A DNA stretch of 64,000 bases from Chitinophagales bacterium (GTDB taxonomy: Bacteria > Bacteroidota > Bacteroidia > Chitinophagales > Chitinophagaceae). The notes beneath the pieces are model-generated. The model was not told the origin of the DNA. It worked only from the letters and a program-made list of their open reading frames with translations, and ran no database searches. Position 1 is the first letter of the stretch, and each line of letters begins with the position of its first letter. A program made the translations under genes and the position numbers. Positions 26,796 to 35,894 of this stretch are shown in pieces. Location: the NCBI GenBank assembly GCA_015654595.1, contig JAATGQ010000146.1:1-64000 (forward strand), given 5' to 3'.

Positions 26796-26944
26796 CGTAC
26801 CGAATCCAGCTTCGGCACCTTTACCGAATCAGCCGCGGCAGCCGTTGCAGAATCAGCAGCAGCCGTGGCTTTTTTTTCTGTCGTATCGTTTGTACAAGCT
26901 GCCATCGCCAGTGCGAGAACAACAACGGTCGCAATCTTTTTCAT
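26792..26944 (-). CDS. Small lipoprotein
   Basis: About 50 residues from the ATG at 26944. A basic start (MKKIATVVVLALAMAAC) ends in a clear lipobox cysteine. The mature tail is Ala/Asp/Thr/Lys-rich, low in complexity and probably disordered. It is one of the many tiny Bacteroidetes lipoproteins of unknown role. The reading from 26995 adds 17 residues unlikely to be translated. Its stop overlaps the DUF4954 stop by two bases. Confidence 0.65.
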   Translation of the reverse strand: MKKIATVVVLALAMAACTNDTTEKKATAAADSATAAAADSVKVPKLDSVR

Positions 26945-26948
26945 ACTT

Positions 26949-28259
26949 CTATTTTTTACGAAAGAACAGGCGAACGGGCACACCCTTAAAATCAAAGTTG
27001 GCCCTCAGTTGATTCTCGAGGTAATTCTTATAAGGCGTCTTGACGTCGTCGGGGAAATTGCAGAAAAATGCAAAGGACGGCACGTGGGTAGGCAATTGAG
27101 TGACGTACTTTATCTTGAGCGGATGCCCACGCACCACAGGCGGATGATAGGATTCGATCGCTTTCAACATCACTTCGTTCAGCTCAGAGGTCGGTATCTT
27201 GCGCGATTTATTTTCATACACCTGCAGTGCTTCTTCGACAGCCCGGAAGATACGCGTCTTTTCCTGAACAGAGACAAAGAGGATGGGCACATCCGTAAAC
27301 GGAGCTATCCGGTTCTTCAGCTCTTTCTCGTATTCCCTGGCTGTATTCGTTTCCTTTTGAACCAGATCCCACTTATTGACCAGGATAACGATCCCTTTTC
27401 CTTTCTTTGCTGCCAGTCCAAAAATATTGAGGTCCTGCGCCGTAATGCCTTTTTCAGCATCCAAAAGTAAAAGACACACATCGGCTTCATCCATCGCCTT
27501 GATAGCCCGGATCACCGAGTAGAACTCAAGGTCTTCATGCACCTTCGTCTTCCGACGGATACCTGCCGTATCGATAAGAACAAAATCCTTCTGAAAGAGA
27601 TTGTATCGGGTATGGATAGTATCCCGTGTCGTCCCCGCGATATCGCTGACGATCGTCCGCTCCTGTCCTACCAGTGCATTCAGCAGAGAAGACTTGCCTA
27701 CATTGGGCTGACCGATGATCGCGAACTTTGGCAGTCCTTCTTCCTCAGAGAGGGCATTGTCTTCCGTGATCAGCGCGGTGATGGCGTCCAGCAATTCACC
27801 CGTTCCGCTGCCGGACATGGCAGAGAGGAAAAAGATCTCGTCAAAACCCATGCTGTAAAACTCTGCGGCTTCCAGCAGGCGGTCTCCATTATCAACTTTA
27901 TTCACAACAAGGAATACCGGCTTTGGCGTACGACGAAGCACATCCGCCATCGCTTCGTCCAGGGTTGTGATCCCTGTAGCGGCGTCTACCATAAAGATCA
28001 ACGCATTGGCTTCTTCCAGTGCGATCAATACCTGCTTCTTTATCTCCACCTCAAAAACGTCTTCGCTGTCGGGTACAAAGCCACCCGTATCGATCAGATT
28101 GAAGGTCTTACCCGTCCATTCCGCCACTCCATATTGCCGGTCACGCGTTACGCCGCTGACGTCGTCAACGATCGCTTTCCGCTGTTCGAGCAAACGGTTA
28201 AAAAATGTACTTTTCCCTACATTGGGCCGGCCAACAATAGCCACTGTAAATCCGCTCAT
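26949..28259 (-). CDS. der: Ribosome biogenesis GTPase Der (EngA)
   Basis: A 436-residue Der with two tandem GTPase domains and a C-terminal KH-like domain. The first P-loop is GRPNVGKSTFFNRL near residue 10 and the second is GQPNVGKSSLLNAL near residue 183. G3 motifs DTGGF and DTAGI and G4 motifs NKVDN and NKWDL are visible. Der assists 50S subunit assembly. The era gene lies next upstream on the same strand, so two ribosome-assembly GTPases are adjacent. A TTTG ends 4 nt before the ATG, but the box is TAnnnTTTG rather than a perfect match. Confidence 0.97.
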   Translation of the reverse strand: MSGFTVAIVGRPNVGKSTFFNRLLEQRKAIVDDVSGVTRDRQYGVAEWTGKTFNLIDTGGFVPDSEDVFEVEIKKQVLIALEEANALIFMVDAATGITTLDEAMADVLRRTPKPVFLVVNKVDNGDRLLEAAEFYSMGFDEIFFLSAMSGSGTGELLDAITALITEDNALSEEEGLPKFAIIGQPNVGKSSLLNALVGQERTIVSDIAGTTRDTIHTRYNLFQKDFVLIDTAGIRRKTKVHEDLEFYSVIRAIKAMDEADVCLLLLDAEKGITAQDLNIFGLAAKKGKGIVILVNKWDLVQKETNTAREYEKELKNRIAPFTDVPILFVSVQEKTRIFRAVEEALQVYENKSRKIPTSELNEVMLKAIESYHPPVVRGHPLKIKYVTQLPTHVPSFAFFCNFPDDVKTPYKNYLENQLRANFDFKGVPVRLFFRKK

Positions 28260-28331
28260 AATTCAAATGCTAATTATATTCTCGGGTCATCCCAATCCTG
28301 CCGCACGATTATCAGTTGCGCGTCCTCAAAA

Positions 28332-29201
28332 TCAGTTATACCCGTATTCCTTCAAAAAATTCTCCGTGTCCCGCCATTTCGGCCGCACCTTTACAAACAG
28401 CTCCAGAAAAACCTTATTGCCGATAAACGCTTCGATATCCAGTCTTGCTTTTGATCCGAGCTGCCGGATCATTTTACCCCCTTCTCCCAGGATGATCCCC
28501 TTCTGGGATTCCCGTTGCACAATAATATCGGCCCTGATCTTCGTCAACGTGGTCTTTTCCTTGAACTCCTGTACCAGCACCGTTGCCTGGTAAGGGATCT
28601 CGTCACCATACAGGAAGAAGATCTTCTCCCTGATCAGCTCGCCGACAAAAAACTTCGTGGGCAGATCCGTCAGGTCATCCCCTTCAAAAAAAGGTTCTCC
28701 TTCTGGCAGACGTTCCAGGACCGCATCGAGCAGCGCCTGAATATTTGTTTTCTTCAGCGCAGAGATCGTAATCACTTTCTTGCAGTAGGGCTTTGCTTCA
28801 AAGAAGGCCTTCGCCTCTTGTATTTTCTCTGCCGCCATGCCGTCGATCTTATTAAGGACGACAAAAGCCGGAGCTTTCAACTTCAACGCGGCGAACAACT
28901 GGTCGTTCTCTTCCCAGCTGTCGCGTATATCCAGCAGCAACAAAGCCAGGTCAGCATCTTCCAGCGAGCTCTTTACCGCCTGCATCATCTTTTCATGAAG
29001 CTTGTATTTGGGTTCGATGATGCCCGGTGTGTCCGACAAAATGATCTGGTAATCCTTCTCTGTCAATATCCCCTTGATACGATGCCGCGTCGTCTGCACT
29101 TTTGGCGACACAATAGCCAGCTTCTCGCCCATCAGGGCGTTCAGCAGGGTACTCTTTCCTGCATTAGGCTTACCAAATATGGAAACAAAACCAACTTTCA
29201 T
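28332..29201 (-). CDS. era: GTPase Era
   Basis: A 289-residue Era. It binds the 3' end of 16S rRNA in 30S maturation. The N-terminal GTPase domain has the P-loop GKPNAGKSTLLNALMGEKLA, G3 as DTPGI and G4 as NKID. The C-terminal KH domain has IVQRESQKGIILGEGGKMIR and LELFVKVRPKWRD. Length and motifs are typical. The initiator tRNA gene lies upstream on the same strand, with its own terminator in between, so era is probably transcribed from its own promoter in the short gap. Confidence 0.97.
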   Translation of the reverse strand: MKVGFVSIFGKPNAGKSTLLNALMGEKLAIVSPKVQTTRHRIKGILTEKDYQIILSDTPGIIEPKYKLHEKMMQAVKSSLEDADLALLLLDIRDSWEENDQLFAALKLKAPAFVVLNKIDGMAAEKIQEAKAFFEAKPYCKKVITISALKKTNIQALLDAVLERLPEGEPFFEGDDLTDLPTKFFVGELIREKIFFLYGDEIPYQATVLVQEFKEKTTLTKIRADIIVQRESQKGIILGEGGKMIRQLGSKARLDIEAFIGNKVFLELFVKVRPKWRDTENFLKEYGYN

Positions 29202-29221
29202 AGCTCTTCAGTTACCTCAAA

Positions 29222-29250
29222 TAAAAAAAGCCTCTGCGAGAGGCTCTTCC
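29222..29250 (-). terminator. Rho-independent terminator of the initiator tRNA
   Basis: On the minus strand AGCCTCT / AGAGGCT with a 3-nt loop is followed by TTTTTTT. It lies directly after the tRNA 3' end and before era. Confidence 0.85.
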
Positions 29251-29259
29251 TATCTTTTG

Positions 29260-29331
<72 letters not shown>

Positions 29332-29631
29332 ATGTGGAGTGCAAAGGTAGGTTTTTTTTGTTCCGCACCAAATCTTTTCCAAATTCTTTTCAAAAAATAT
29401 TCAAAATCAATTTCTTCGAACATCCAAGGCCGCTCGCCGGCCCGCCCATTTCTCTAACCAGGCCATCCCCCTCCCCTTCTCCACCACCCACCAAGCAGCC
29501 GCCAATTCTCCCACCAGCCTCCCCCCGCCGCCTCCAATTCTGTAGACAACCTGAAAAGAAATTCCGCTTTCCGCCCCTGAATTTTCCAATCCCGTAAATA
29601 CATTCCCCTATCAAATCCGTCCTTTGCGCCC
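29332..29631. other. 300-bp intergenic region, C-rich on the + strand
   Basis: This region between the tRNA and the porin gene should hold the tRNA promoter on the minus strand and the porin-operon promoter on the + strand. From 29430 to 29550 it is strikingly rich in C and CCC/CCTCC runs. No ORF with coding character, no repeat family and no RNA fold was recognised. Confidence 0.4.
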
Positions 29632-30909
29632 ATGAAAAAAATGCTAGCTGTTATGACTGTCGCGGGGCTGTCTATTCTAAAGACTTCCGCACAGCTACCC
29701 CAATCCTACAAGACGCCAGCCCAAAAGCTCATCCTCACCAGCGAGGATTCCCTCAACGCCAACGCGGCCACCAACAAAACAGTCATTTCCGGATACGGCA
29801 GCGCCTTTTACCAGCGCGACTTTAACCAAAAACAATCCACGATCACCCTCGACCGGCTCGTGCTTTTCGTCGGCCACAGCTTTAACGAAAAGATCAGCCT
29901 CTTTACCGAACTCGAGGTCGAGAACGCCATTGTCGCCGGCAGCGGTTCCGACGAGCCTACCAGCGGTAAAGGCTCGGTGGCGATGGAGCAAGCCTTTTTG
30001 AAATTCAATCTCAACGCTCATCAATATCTCGTTGCCGGTCTGTTTACGCCCCGCATCGGGATCACCAACGAAAACCACCTTCCTGTAAACTTCAACGGTG
30101 TCGAACGTCCGATCGTAGAACAGGTCATCATCCCCACGACCTGGCGGGAAATCGGTGTCGGCCTTTACGGCAACCTCGACCGCGTACCGCTGACCTATGA
30201 CATCGCCATCGTCAACGGACTCAACAGCGCGAAGTTCCAGCACGATACCGGCATCGGTGAAGGCGAAGGACTGGGCAGCAATGCTACGGCCAACAACCTG
30301 GCCATCACCGCAGCCCTGCAATACCGCGTCAGCGATTTCAAATTGCAGCTCTCCGGCTATATGGGCGGCACCGTCGGCCTTAGCAAAAGGGCAGCTGACA
30401 GCCTTAACGTAGGACTGCAATCCGGTGCATTCGGCACCCCGCTCTACCTCGGAGAATTTGACGTTCAGTATGCCAGGAGCGGATTCGCCGCAAAAGCTCT
30501 CGGAACCTATATCGCCTATCCCGATGCAGACAAGATCTATAGAGCTTACGCACAAAGCATCGGCACCGGCATGTATGGCGCTTATCTCGAACTGGCATAC
30601 GACTGGTTATATCCTCAACACAAGACCAAGCAGTTCATCACCTTCGTTCGCGGCGAGGCCCTGAACATGAACGCCAGCATTTCCAGCCTCCAGAAACAGG
30701 ATGACCAGCTCGATCCGACTCTCAAGCAGACCCATATCATTGCCGGTATCAGCTACTTCCCCATCCCGAATGTTGTCGTAAAAGCCGACGTTCGCCTCCA
30801 GCATACCGGAGCTCAAAATCCCAACCTGGTGATCAATCCGCCGCCGAATGCGCTGCCCTACAAACAGAATGACCAATTGCTCAATATAGGTTTTGGCTAT
30901 TCCTTTTAA
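29632..30909 (+). CDS. Outer-membrane porin-like beta-barrel protein
   Basis: A 425-residue protein with a signal peptide (about residues 1-20, ending TSAQ). The body is of amphipathic beta strands: GYGSAFYQRDFNQ, LVLFVGHSFNEKISLFTELE, FLKFNLNAHQYLVAGLFTPR. The end LLNIGFGYSF has the terminal Phe typical of outer-membrane proteins. It resembles phosphate-selective-porin-like proteins. It starts an operon with a Rieske lipoprotein, an imelysin and a di-haem oxidoreductase, spaced 17, 11 and 5 bp. It is likely the outer-membrane gate of that system, possibly for a metal or other substrate. Confidence 0.8.
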   Translation: MKKMLAVMTVAGLSILKTSAQLPQSYKTPAQKLILTSEDSLNANAATNKTVISGYGSAFYQRDFNQKQSTITLDRLVLFVGHSFNEKISLFTELEVENAIVAGSGSDEPTSGKGSVAMEQAFLKFNLNAHQYLVAGLFTPRIGITNENHLPVNFNGVERPIVEQVIIPTTWREIGVGLYGNLDRVPLTYDIAIVNGLNSAKFQHDTGIGEGEGLGSNATANNLAITAALQYRVSDFKLQLSGYMGGTVGLSKRAADSLNVGLQSGAFGTPLYLGEFDVQYARSGFAAKALGTYIAYPDADKIYRAYAQSIGTGMYGAYLELAYDWLYPQHKTKQFITFVRGEALNMNASISSLQKQDDQLDPTLKQTHIIAGISYFPIPNVVVKADVRLQHTGAQNPNLVINPPPNALPYKQNDQLLNIGFGYSF

Positions 30910-30926
30910 GTTACAAACACCGCACT

Positions 30927-31358
30927 ATGCAACGCAGACAATTCCTGAAATCATCCTGCAACGCCTGCCTGTTGGCGGCTACAGGTTTTCTTTTGCCAGC
31001 CCTTAGCGGTTGTGGCCCGGGCGCCTATACGGTCTTCAACACCGATATAAAAGAAGACCATATCGAGGTCCCGGTCGACTCCTTTGCAAAAGGACCACTC
31101 GTACTGGTCAGACCAAAAGGCTGGTATTATTCCATTGCATTGCGGAAAAAAGAAGACAATACTTACTCTGCCCTGCTCCTGAAGTGTACCCACCAGGACA
31201 ATCAGCTTACAGCGGCTTCCAGCAACTACAGCTGCAGCCTGCATGGCAGCACCTTCAACATCGACGGACAGGTGACAAAGGGACCCGCGGAACGTCCCCT
31301 CAAGTCCTATCCCGTTACACAAATAAACAACCAATTAATTATTAACACCAAAGCATAA
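30927..31358 (+). CDS. Tat-exported Rieske [2Fe-2S] lipoprotein
   Basis: A 143-residue protein. The N-terminus QRRQFLK fits a twin-arginine signal, and LSGC (Cys29) fits a lipobox, so it is likely exported folded and lipid-anchored. The cluster ligands follow the Rieske pattern CxH (Cys87, His89 in KCTHQDN) and CxxH (Cys103, His106 in CSLHGSTF), with the closing segment KGPAERPLKSYPV. It should transfer electrons in the periplasm. Its place between a porin and an imelysin/di-haem pair suggests a role in metal redox during uptake. The gene lies 17 bp after the porin gene. Confidence 0.88.
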   Translation: MQRRQFLKSSCNACLLAATGFLLPALSGCGPGAYTVFNTDIKEDHIEVPVDSFAKGPLVLVRPKGWYYSIALRKKEDNTYSALLLKCTHQDNQLTAASSNYSCSLHGSTFNIDGQVTKGPAERPLKSYPVTQINNQLIINTKA

Positions 31359-31369
31359 AACACGAAACA

Positions 31370-32470
31370 ATGAATCGTATATTCCTATCCTTTGCAGCTG
31401 TATGCTGTATCGTACTCTCCGCCTGTCACAAATCCAATAACAGCGGCAGCTCCGAAAGCTTTACCCAAGTGGAGACCGACGTTATCAACGATTTTGTCAA
31501 TAAAACAGCAGTGCCTAAATACGCTTCTCTTGCAGCAGCGGGAGTCACCCTCGACAGCACTATTCAGTCGCTGGTCGCCAATCCTAACGCAGCCACATTA
31601 CAGGTAGCCCAGGCCAACTGGCGCGCTATGCGTGTGATTTGGGAAAGCAGCGAAGGTTTCCTGATCGGCCCCGTCGAAGCAAACGACTATGATCCCAACT
31701 CCGACACCTGGCCGACCGACTACCACCAGATGGACTCCCTGCTTTTACCTACGACCCCCAACGCGCTTACAGTAGAAGATATCGAAGCTCTTCCACAGAC
31801 GCTGCGTGGTTACCATCCCATCGAATACCTGATCTTCGGCGTTGGGGGAACCCGTACCGCCGGCGACCTGGACGCCCGTAAAAAACAATACCTGTCAAGC
31901 CTGGCTACAGATCTCAAAAACATCGTAACCAGCCTCGATTCCACCTGGACCAGCGCCGCAGTGCCTTATGCTCAGGCCTGTCTGAAAGCAGGATCAGGAA
32001 GCACGGTGTATACCACTAAACAGGCCTTCTTCCTCGATATCACACAGGATAACGGCATGGCCGGCATCTGTAATGAAGTGGGCGAACCGGACGAAGACGG
32101 TAAGATGTACAATCCTTATATCCATCAGGATAGCAGCCTGACAGAATCTCCGTACTCTGGGAATAGTCTGGCTGATTTCAAAAACAATATCATCGGCGCC
32201 CAGCAGGTATATCTCGGTGTTAACGGCGGCAAAGGCATGAAAGACCTGGTAGCAGCAAAGAACACTTCCCTGGACAACCAGATCCAGACTGCATTTACCA
32301 CCGCGATCAACTCCTTCGACAATATCAGCGGCACCGACGACATGCGCTTTGAAGAAGCCATCTTCTACAGACGCACCCAGATCGCAGCAACGCTGAAAGC
32401 CCTGAACGACCTTCAGAGCCTGCTGGACAACAACCTGGTTTCTTTTATTAAAACCTACGTGAAAGACTAG
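31370..32470 (+). CDS. Imelysin family lipoprotein
   Basis: A 366-residue protein with a lipobox (VLSAC, Cys19). The imelysin GxHxxE signature is visible in RGYHPIEYLIFG (His149, Glu152). The imelysin fold is a four-helix bundle related to EfeO-type iron-binding proteins. Members bind a metal in the periplasm or on the surface and are linked to iron uptake. It lies 11 bp after the Rieske gene and 5 bp before the di-haem gene. Peptidase activity, suggested by the family name, is doubtful. Confidence 0.92.
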   Translation: MNRIFLSFAAVCCIVLSACHKSNNSGSSESFTQVETDVINDFVNKTAVPKYASLAAAGVTLDSTIQSLVANPNAATLQVAQANWRAMRVIWESSEGFLIGPVEANDYDPNSDTWPTDYHQMDSLLLPTTPNALTVEDIEALPQTLRGYHPIEYLIFGVGGTRTAGDLDARKKQYLSSLATDLKNIVTSLDSTWTSAAVPYAQACLKAGSGSTVYTTKQAFFLDITQDNGMAGICNEVGEPDEDGKMYNPYIHQDSSLTESPYSGNSLADFKNNIIGAQQVYLGVNGGKGMKDLVAAKNTSLDNQIQTAFTTAINSFDNISGTDDMRFEEAIFYRRTQIAATLKALNDLQSLLDNNLVSFIKTYVKD

Positions 32471-32475
32471 AACAA

Positions 32476-33858
32476 GTGAAAAAACTTTGCATTATTGTTA
32501 TCCTGGGAACCCTCGTCTATGCCTTCAGCCGCTGTAACAAGGCGGCTGAACTGCCGGATAGCGCCTATGACGACCGGATGAGCGGCGGTAACTTTACCAC
32601 CCTCGACGCGTCCACACAGGCGTACAAACAACCGATAGACGGTCTTAACGCCAGGCAAACCGTCGTTCATAACATCGGAGACGGCACCTTCGACCAGGTC
32701 TTTGTAGCGGCTCCCGCGCCGCACTTTGGAGGACTGGGTCCCATTTTTAACAATATCGCCTGCATCAACTGTCACCGAAACGACGGCGGCGGATTTCCAA
32801 GCACAGGCACCTCCAACTCCGGTATGCTGATGCGCATCAGTATCGACGGGGCTGATGAATACGGGGGCCCGCTTGCAGCTCCGGGCTTTGGCGTACAGGT
32901 ACAGGATCAGTGTCTGCTCGGGACAACACCGGAAGCTACTGTCAGCATAAGCTACACCGACGTACCGGTCACCTATCCCGACGGCACGACGGTAACGCTT
33001 CGGCAGCCAACGTATGCCCTGCGGAATCCGTATACGGCCTTGCCTGCTTCCTATATGCTCTCTCCAAGAGTGGCGCCCCGGCTCGTGGGAATGGGGCTGC
33101 TGGAAAACATTCCGGAAAGCACCATTCTCTCCTTTGTCGACGCCGGCGACGCCAATGGCGATGGCATCACAGGGAAAGCCAACTATGTCTATGACGGATA
33201 TACCAAAAAGACGGAGCTGGGACGATTCGGCGTAAAAGCCAATACTCCAACGCTCCTGATGCAGGTAGCCACGGCCTATCAACAGGACATGGGGGTCACC
33301 AGTTACGCCCAACCCGATGAAAGCGCCTATGATCAACTACAGATGAACCTGATCAGTTCCGAAACCCCAGGAAACGAACTGGTCGACAGCCTGCTCAACT
33401 ACGTTACTTTCTACGTACAGACACTGGCTGTCCCGGCGCGCCGGGCTGTGACGGACAGTATATGCAAACACGGAGCAACCCTGTTCACCCAGATCAACTG
33501 CTCCGGCTGTCATCGTACTACGATGTACACCGGCGTCAATCCCGCCATCAATCTCAGCAGCCAGCGTATCCATCCTTATACCGATATGCTGGTCCATGAC
33601 ATGGGTGACGAACTCGCCGATGGCCGCCCGGACTACCTGGCAACAGGAAGAGAATGGCGCACTACACCGCTCTGGGGGATTGGACTGCTGTCCACCACTA
33701 ACGGCGGTACCGCTTATTACCTGCACGACGGGCGAGCCCGAACGATGGAAGAAGCCATCCTATGGCACGGAGGAGAAGCCTCAAAATCCCAACAACAATT
33801 TATGCAGCTGAATAAAGCAGACAGAAACGCCATCCTTGCTTTCCTGTCTTCGCTGTAA
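32476..33858 (+). CDS. Di-haem oxidoreductase (DHOR/thiol oxidoreductase family) lipoprotein
   Basis: A 460-residue protein starting at a GTG. The signal peptide has a lipobox-like Cys20 (FSRC). It has two c-type haem motifs, CINCH (Cys96-His100) and CSGCH (Cys342-His346), consistent with the DHOR family seen next to imelysins in Pseudomonas and Bacteroidetes. The middle region includes a DANGDGITG motif resembling a calcium-binding loop. It is the last gene of the operon and is followed by a strong terminator. The redox partner is unknown; the Rieske protein two genes upstream is the obvious candidate. Confidence 0.88.
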   Translation: MKKLCIIVILGTLVYAFSRCNKAAELPDSAYDDRMSGGNFTTLDASTQAYKQPIDGLNARQTVVHNIGDGTFDQVFVAAPAPHFGGLGPIFNNIACINCHRNDGGGFPSTGTSNSGMLMRISIDGADEYGGPLAAPGFGVQVQDQCLLGTTPEATVSISYTDVPVTYPDGTTVTLRQPTYALRNPYTALPASYMLSPRVAPRLVGMGLLENIPESTILSFVDAGDANGDGITGKANYVYDGYTKKTELGRFGVKANTPTLLMQVATAYQQDMGVTSYAQPDESAYDQLQMNLISSETPGNELVDSLLNYVTFYVQTLAVPARRAVTDSICKHGATLFTQINCSGCHRTTMYTGVNPAINLSSQRIHPYTDMLVHDMGDELADGRPDYLATGREWRTTPLWGIGLLSTTNGGTAYYLHDGRARTMEEAILWHGGEASKSQQQFMQLNKADRNAILAFLSSL

Positions 33859-33874
33859 ACCTGACTTCCCTAAA

Positions 33875-33915
33875 CAAAGAGCCTCCAAAATGTCAGACAT
33901 TTCGGGGGCTCTTTC
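33875..33915 (+). terminator. Terminator after the di-haem gene
   Basis: AAAGAGCC(T)CC pairs with GGGGGCTCTTT around a loop of about 20 nt that itself can pair (AATGTC/GACATT). It ends the operon 17 bp after the stop codon. Confidence 0.75.
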
Positions 33916-33935
33916 ACTAACGGGCGACTCTTTAT

Positions 33936-34649
33936 CTATGAACTTTTCTTTATCGTACTGGCGCCGCTGCTCCGCGACTCCGAAACTACCGCTGTTCCCT
34001 TATAGAAAACGCTGCTTGCTCCCGACACATCCGCCTTCAATGCCTTATTCACCGTCATCCGGATATCCGAAGCTCCGCTGGCGTGCGCATCGCAATTCTC
34101 CGCTATCAACTCATACCCTTTCAGATCACTTGCCCCACTGCATCGGATAACTGCCAACCCTTCTACTATACCAGTGATATGTGCATCCGAAGCGCCGCTC
34201 TGTTCCATATCCAGTTCCTTCAAATGAACCGCACCATGAAAATCGCTGGCGCCGGAAAAATTGAGGGTCAGCTTATCCGCTGTGATCACCCCGTCCACAT
34301 ATACATCACTCGCGCCAGAGGCCATCAGCTTATCCAATGTTGTAAACGATACATAGGCCCTCAGCCGGGCATTGGCGGCAGACAAGGACTTGCCGGACAA
34401 ATGGATCTTCAGAATACCATCCACGACTTCGGTGACGATCCGGCTGCGCCACTTCTCTTCTCTGGCGCTGACCACCACCGTCTCTTCGTCACCCTGGCTC
34501 AGATAAAGGTCGATCGCATCCGAAACTTCGATACCATGGTAACCCGAAACCTGTCGCAACTGGGCATTCGGGTCGTGAATGACCGCCTTCTGCGCCAGCA
34601 GCGGCACCGCCGGTAAAAGCCCCAGTATAAAGACCAACATTTTTCTCAT
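33936..34649 (-). CDS. Secreted DUF2807 (GIN-domain) adhesin-like protein, first copy
   Basis: A 237-residue protein. A signal peptide (ending PLLAQ) leads into the head GIN segment (HGIEVSDAIDLYLSQ) and a beta-helix-like series of turns. Each turn carries a Ser-Gly-Ala-Ser-Asp motif (SGASDVY, SGASDFHG, SGASDAHI, SGASDLKG, SGASDIRM). DUF2807 proteins are secreted or surface proteins of unknown role. It is a clear paralogue of the next gene upstream, 38 bp away. Confidence 0.9.
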   Translation of the reverse strand: MRKMLVFILGLLPAVPLLAQKAVIHDPNAQLRQVSGYHGIEVSDAIDLYLSQGDEETVVVSAREEKWRSRIVTEVVDGILKIHLSGKSLSAANARLRAYVSFTTLDKLMASGASDVYVDGVITADKLTLNFSGASDFHGAVHLKELDMEQSGASDAHITGIVEGLAVIRCSGASDLKGYELIAENCDAHASGASDIRMTVNKALKADVSGASSVFYKGTAVVSESRSSGASTIKKSS

Positions 34650-34687
34650 CGGGATGAAATTACACCGTGAAAATACACAAAAGATTG

Positions 34688-35404
34688 CTACTCCGACTTC
34701 ACTACGCTGGCGCCGCCCGTATTTGACTCCACGTTGCCAGGTTTGCCCTTATAATGGATATCACTTCCACCGCTGGCATTGGCTACCAAAGACTTATTAA
34801 CCCGCACATACGCATCGCTGCCTCCGCTAACCTCTATTCTGCAATTATCGCTCTCCAGTTCATAACCATGAAAATCCGCCCCGCCGCTGGCATGAATGGC
34901 CAACCGGGCCGCCGTTCCGCTCAGATAAACATCCGAGCCGCCCGACTGATGCACCACCAGATCATCCGCATGTATTTTTCCATGCAAGTCGCTGCCGCCG
35001 GACAATTCCAGTTTTAGCTTCTGCGCACGGACCTCATCCGGGATATACACGTCCGAGCCGCCGGAGGCCCTGATCGCATCCAATACCTTAAAGGCTACAT
35101 ACGCCTTCAGCTTTCTTCTGCCGTCATTCCAATGCATCCAGCCTTCATCCAGATAAATACGCAGTACACCATTTTCTACCACCGTCCTGATCTTATCCCG
35201 GTATTCCGGTTTTGCGGCGCTGACCGCCAGCGACTCCTGTTCATCCTGGCTGAGGTACAGATCGATGCCGCTGGAAACCTCGATGGCGTGGAAAGCGGCT
35301 ACATCCCGCTTCTGCGCATTCCGATCATCAATTACTTTTCCCTGGGCAAAAGAGGAAAAGCCAGCCAGAATACCCACTGCAAAAAGTAAAAGTTTATTTT
35401 TCAT
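34688..35404 (-). CDS. Secreted DUF2807 (GIN-domain) adhesin-like protein, second copy
   Basis: About 238 residues from the ATG at 35404 (MKNKLLLFAVG). The signal peptide ends near SSFAQ. It has the same layout as its neighbour: FHAIEVSSGIDLYLSQDE, then turns with Ser-Gly-Gly-Ser-Asp motifs (SGGSDVYI, SGGSDLHG, SGGSDVYL, SGGADFHG, SGGSDAYV, SGGSDIHY). The GAS of the neighbour is consistently GGS here, so the turns have been homogenised within each copy. The extension to 35653 is low-complexity and Trp/Gly-rich and was rejected. Confidence 0.9.
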   Translation of the reverse strand: MKNKLLLFAVGILAGFSSFAQGKVIDDRNAQKRDVAAFHAIEVSSGIDLYLSQDEQESLAVSAAKPEYRDKIRTVVENGVLRIYLDEGWMHWNDGRRKLKAYVAFKVLDAIRASGGSDVYIPDEVRAQKLKLELSGGSDLHGKIHADDLVVHQSGGSDVYLSGTAARLAIHASGGADFHGYELESDNCRIEVSGGSDAYVRVNKSLVANASGGSDIHYKGKPGNVESNTGGASVVKSE

Positions 35405-35719
35405 ATTCCGTATTTTATAGGTTAATGACAGCCCTTTCCACCCGATGTTGCACCAACTTCCGCACACATAAGGCAAGGGTCTGCCTTCCAACACATTCTT
35501 CCCGTACCAGCCGCGTCCTCCCATCCACCAACGCATTCTGCCCGAACTGACCGCGTCCTTCGATCCGCTTACGCCAGCGCAATCCTTCCCCTTGTCCGCC
35601 CCTCTTATTCTTCCTGCACCAGCCGCTGCGCCACACCACTTTGCCCCTCTCATTTGGAACGTGCCGGCCGGAAAAAAGTTACCAGCCGGTCAAAAAAGCC
35701 CTCCTTTCTGCAAAATCCC
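35405..35719. other. C-rich intergenic region between DUF2807 and the TPP riboswitch
   Basis: About 315 bp. The part 35420-35640 is pyrimidine-rich on the + strand. It repeats short related phrases such as CCAGCCGCGTCC/CCAGCCGCTGCG and CTTCCxxCACA, without a clear periodic unit. No coding sequence is supported. A promoter for the DUF2807 pair is expected at its left end. Confidence 0.35.
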
Positions 35720-35727
35720 TATCTTTG
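35720..35727 (+). promoter_or_regulatory. -7 promoter box (TATCTTTG) of the riboswitch transcript
   Basis: Perfect TAnnTTTG placed so that transcription would begin about 35731-35735, exactly where the TPP aptamer starts. No clear -33 TTTG at 19 bases. Confidence 0.55.
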
Positions 35728-35732
35728 CATCA

Positions 35733-35815
35733 GTTCCTCGGGGTGCTTTCCGACCAACGGAAGGCTGAGAAATACCCGTAGAACCTGATCAGGGTAATGC
35801 CTGCGCAGGGAAGGT
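35733..35815 (+). promoter_or_regulatory. TPP riboswitch (THI element)
   Basis: The aptamer core is fully recognisable: TCGGGGTGC, then GGCTGAGAAATACCCGT, GAACCTGATC, GGGTAATGCC and TGCGCAGGGAA. It binds thiamin pyrophosphate and should lower expression of the following TonB-dependent receptor, whose ATG is 80 bp downstream. No clear intrinsic terminator is visible between the aptamer and the ATG, so control of translation is more likely. Confidence 0.96.
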
Positions 35816-35894
35816 GACCTCTTCATATCAATCGAGATACAACTCTCCTTTTCGCAGTGTTCCCATTTTTTATCGCCGACTAATCGATTTGATT

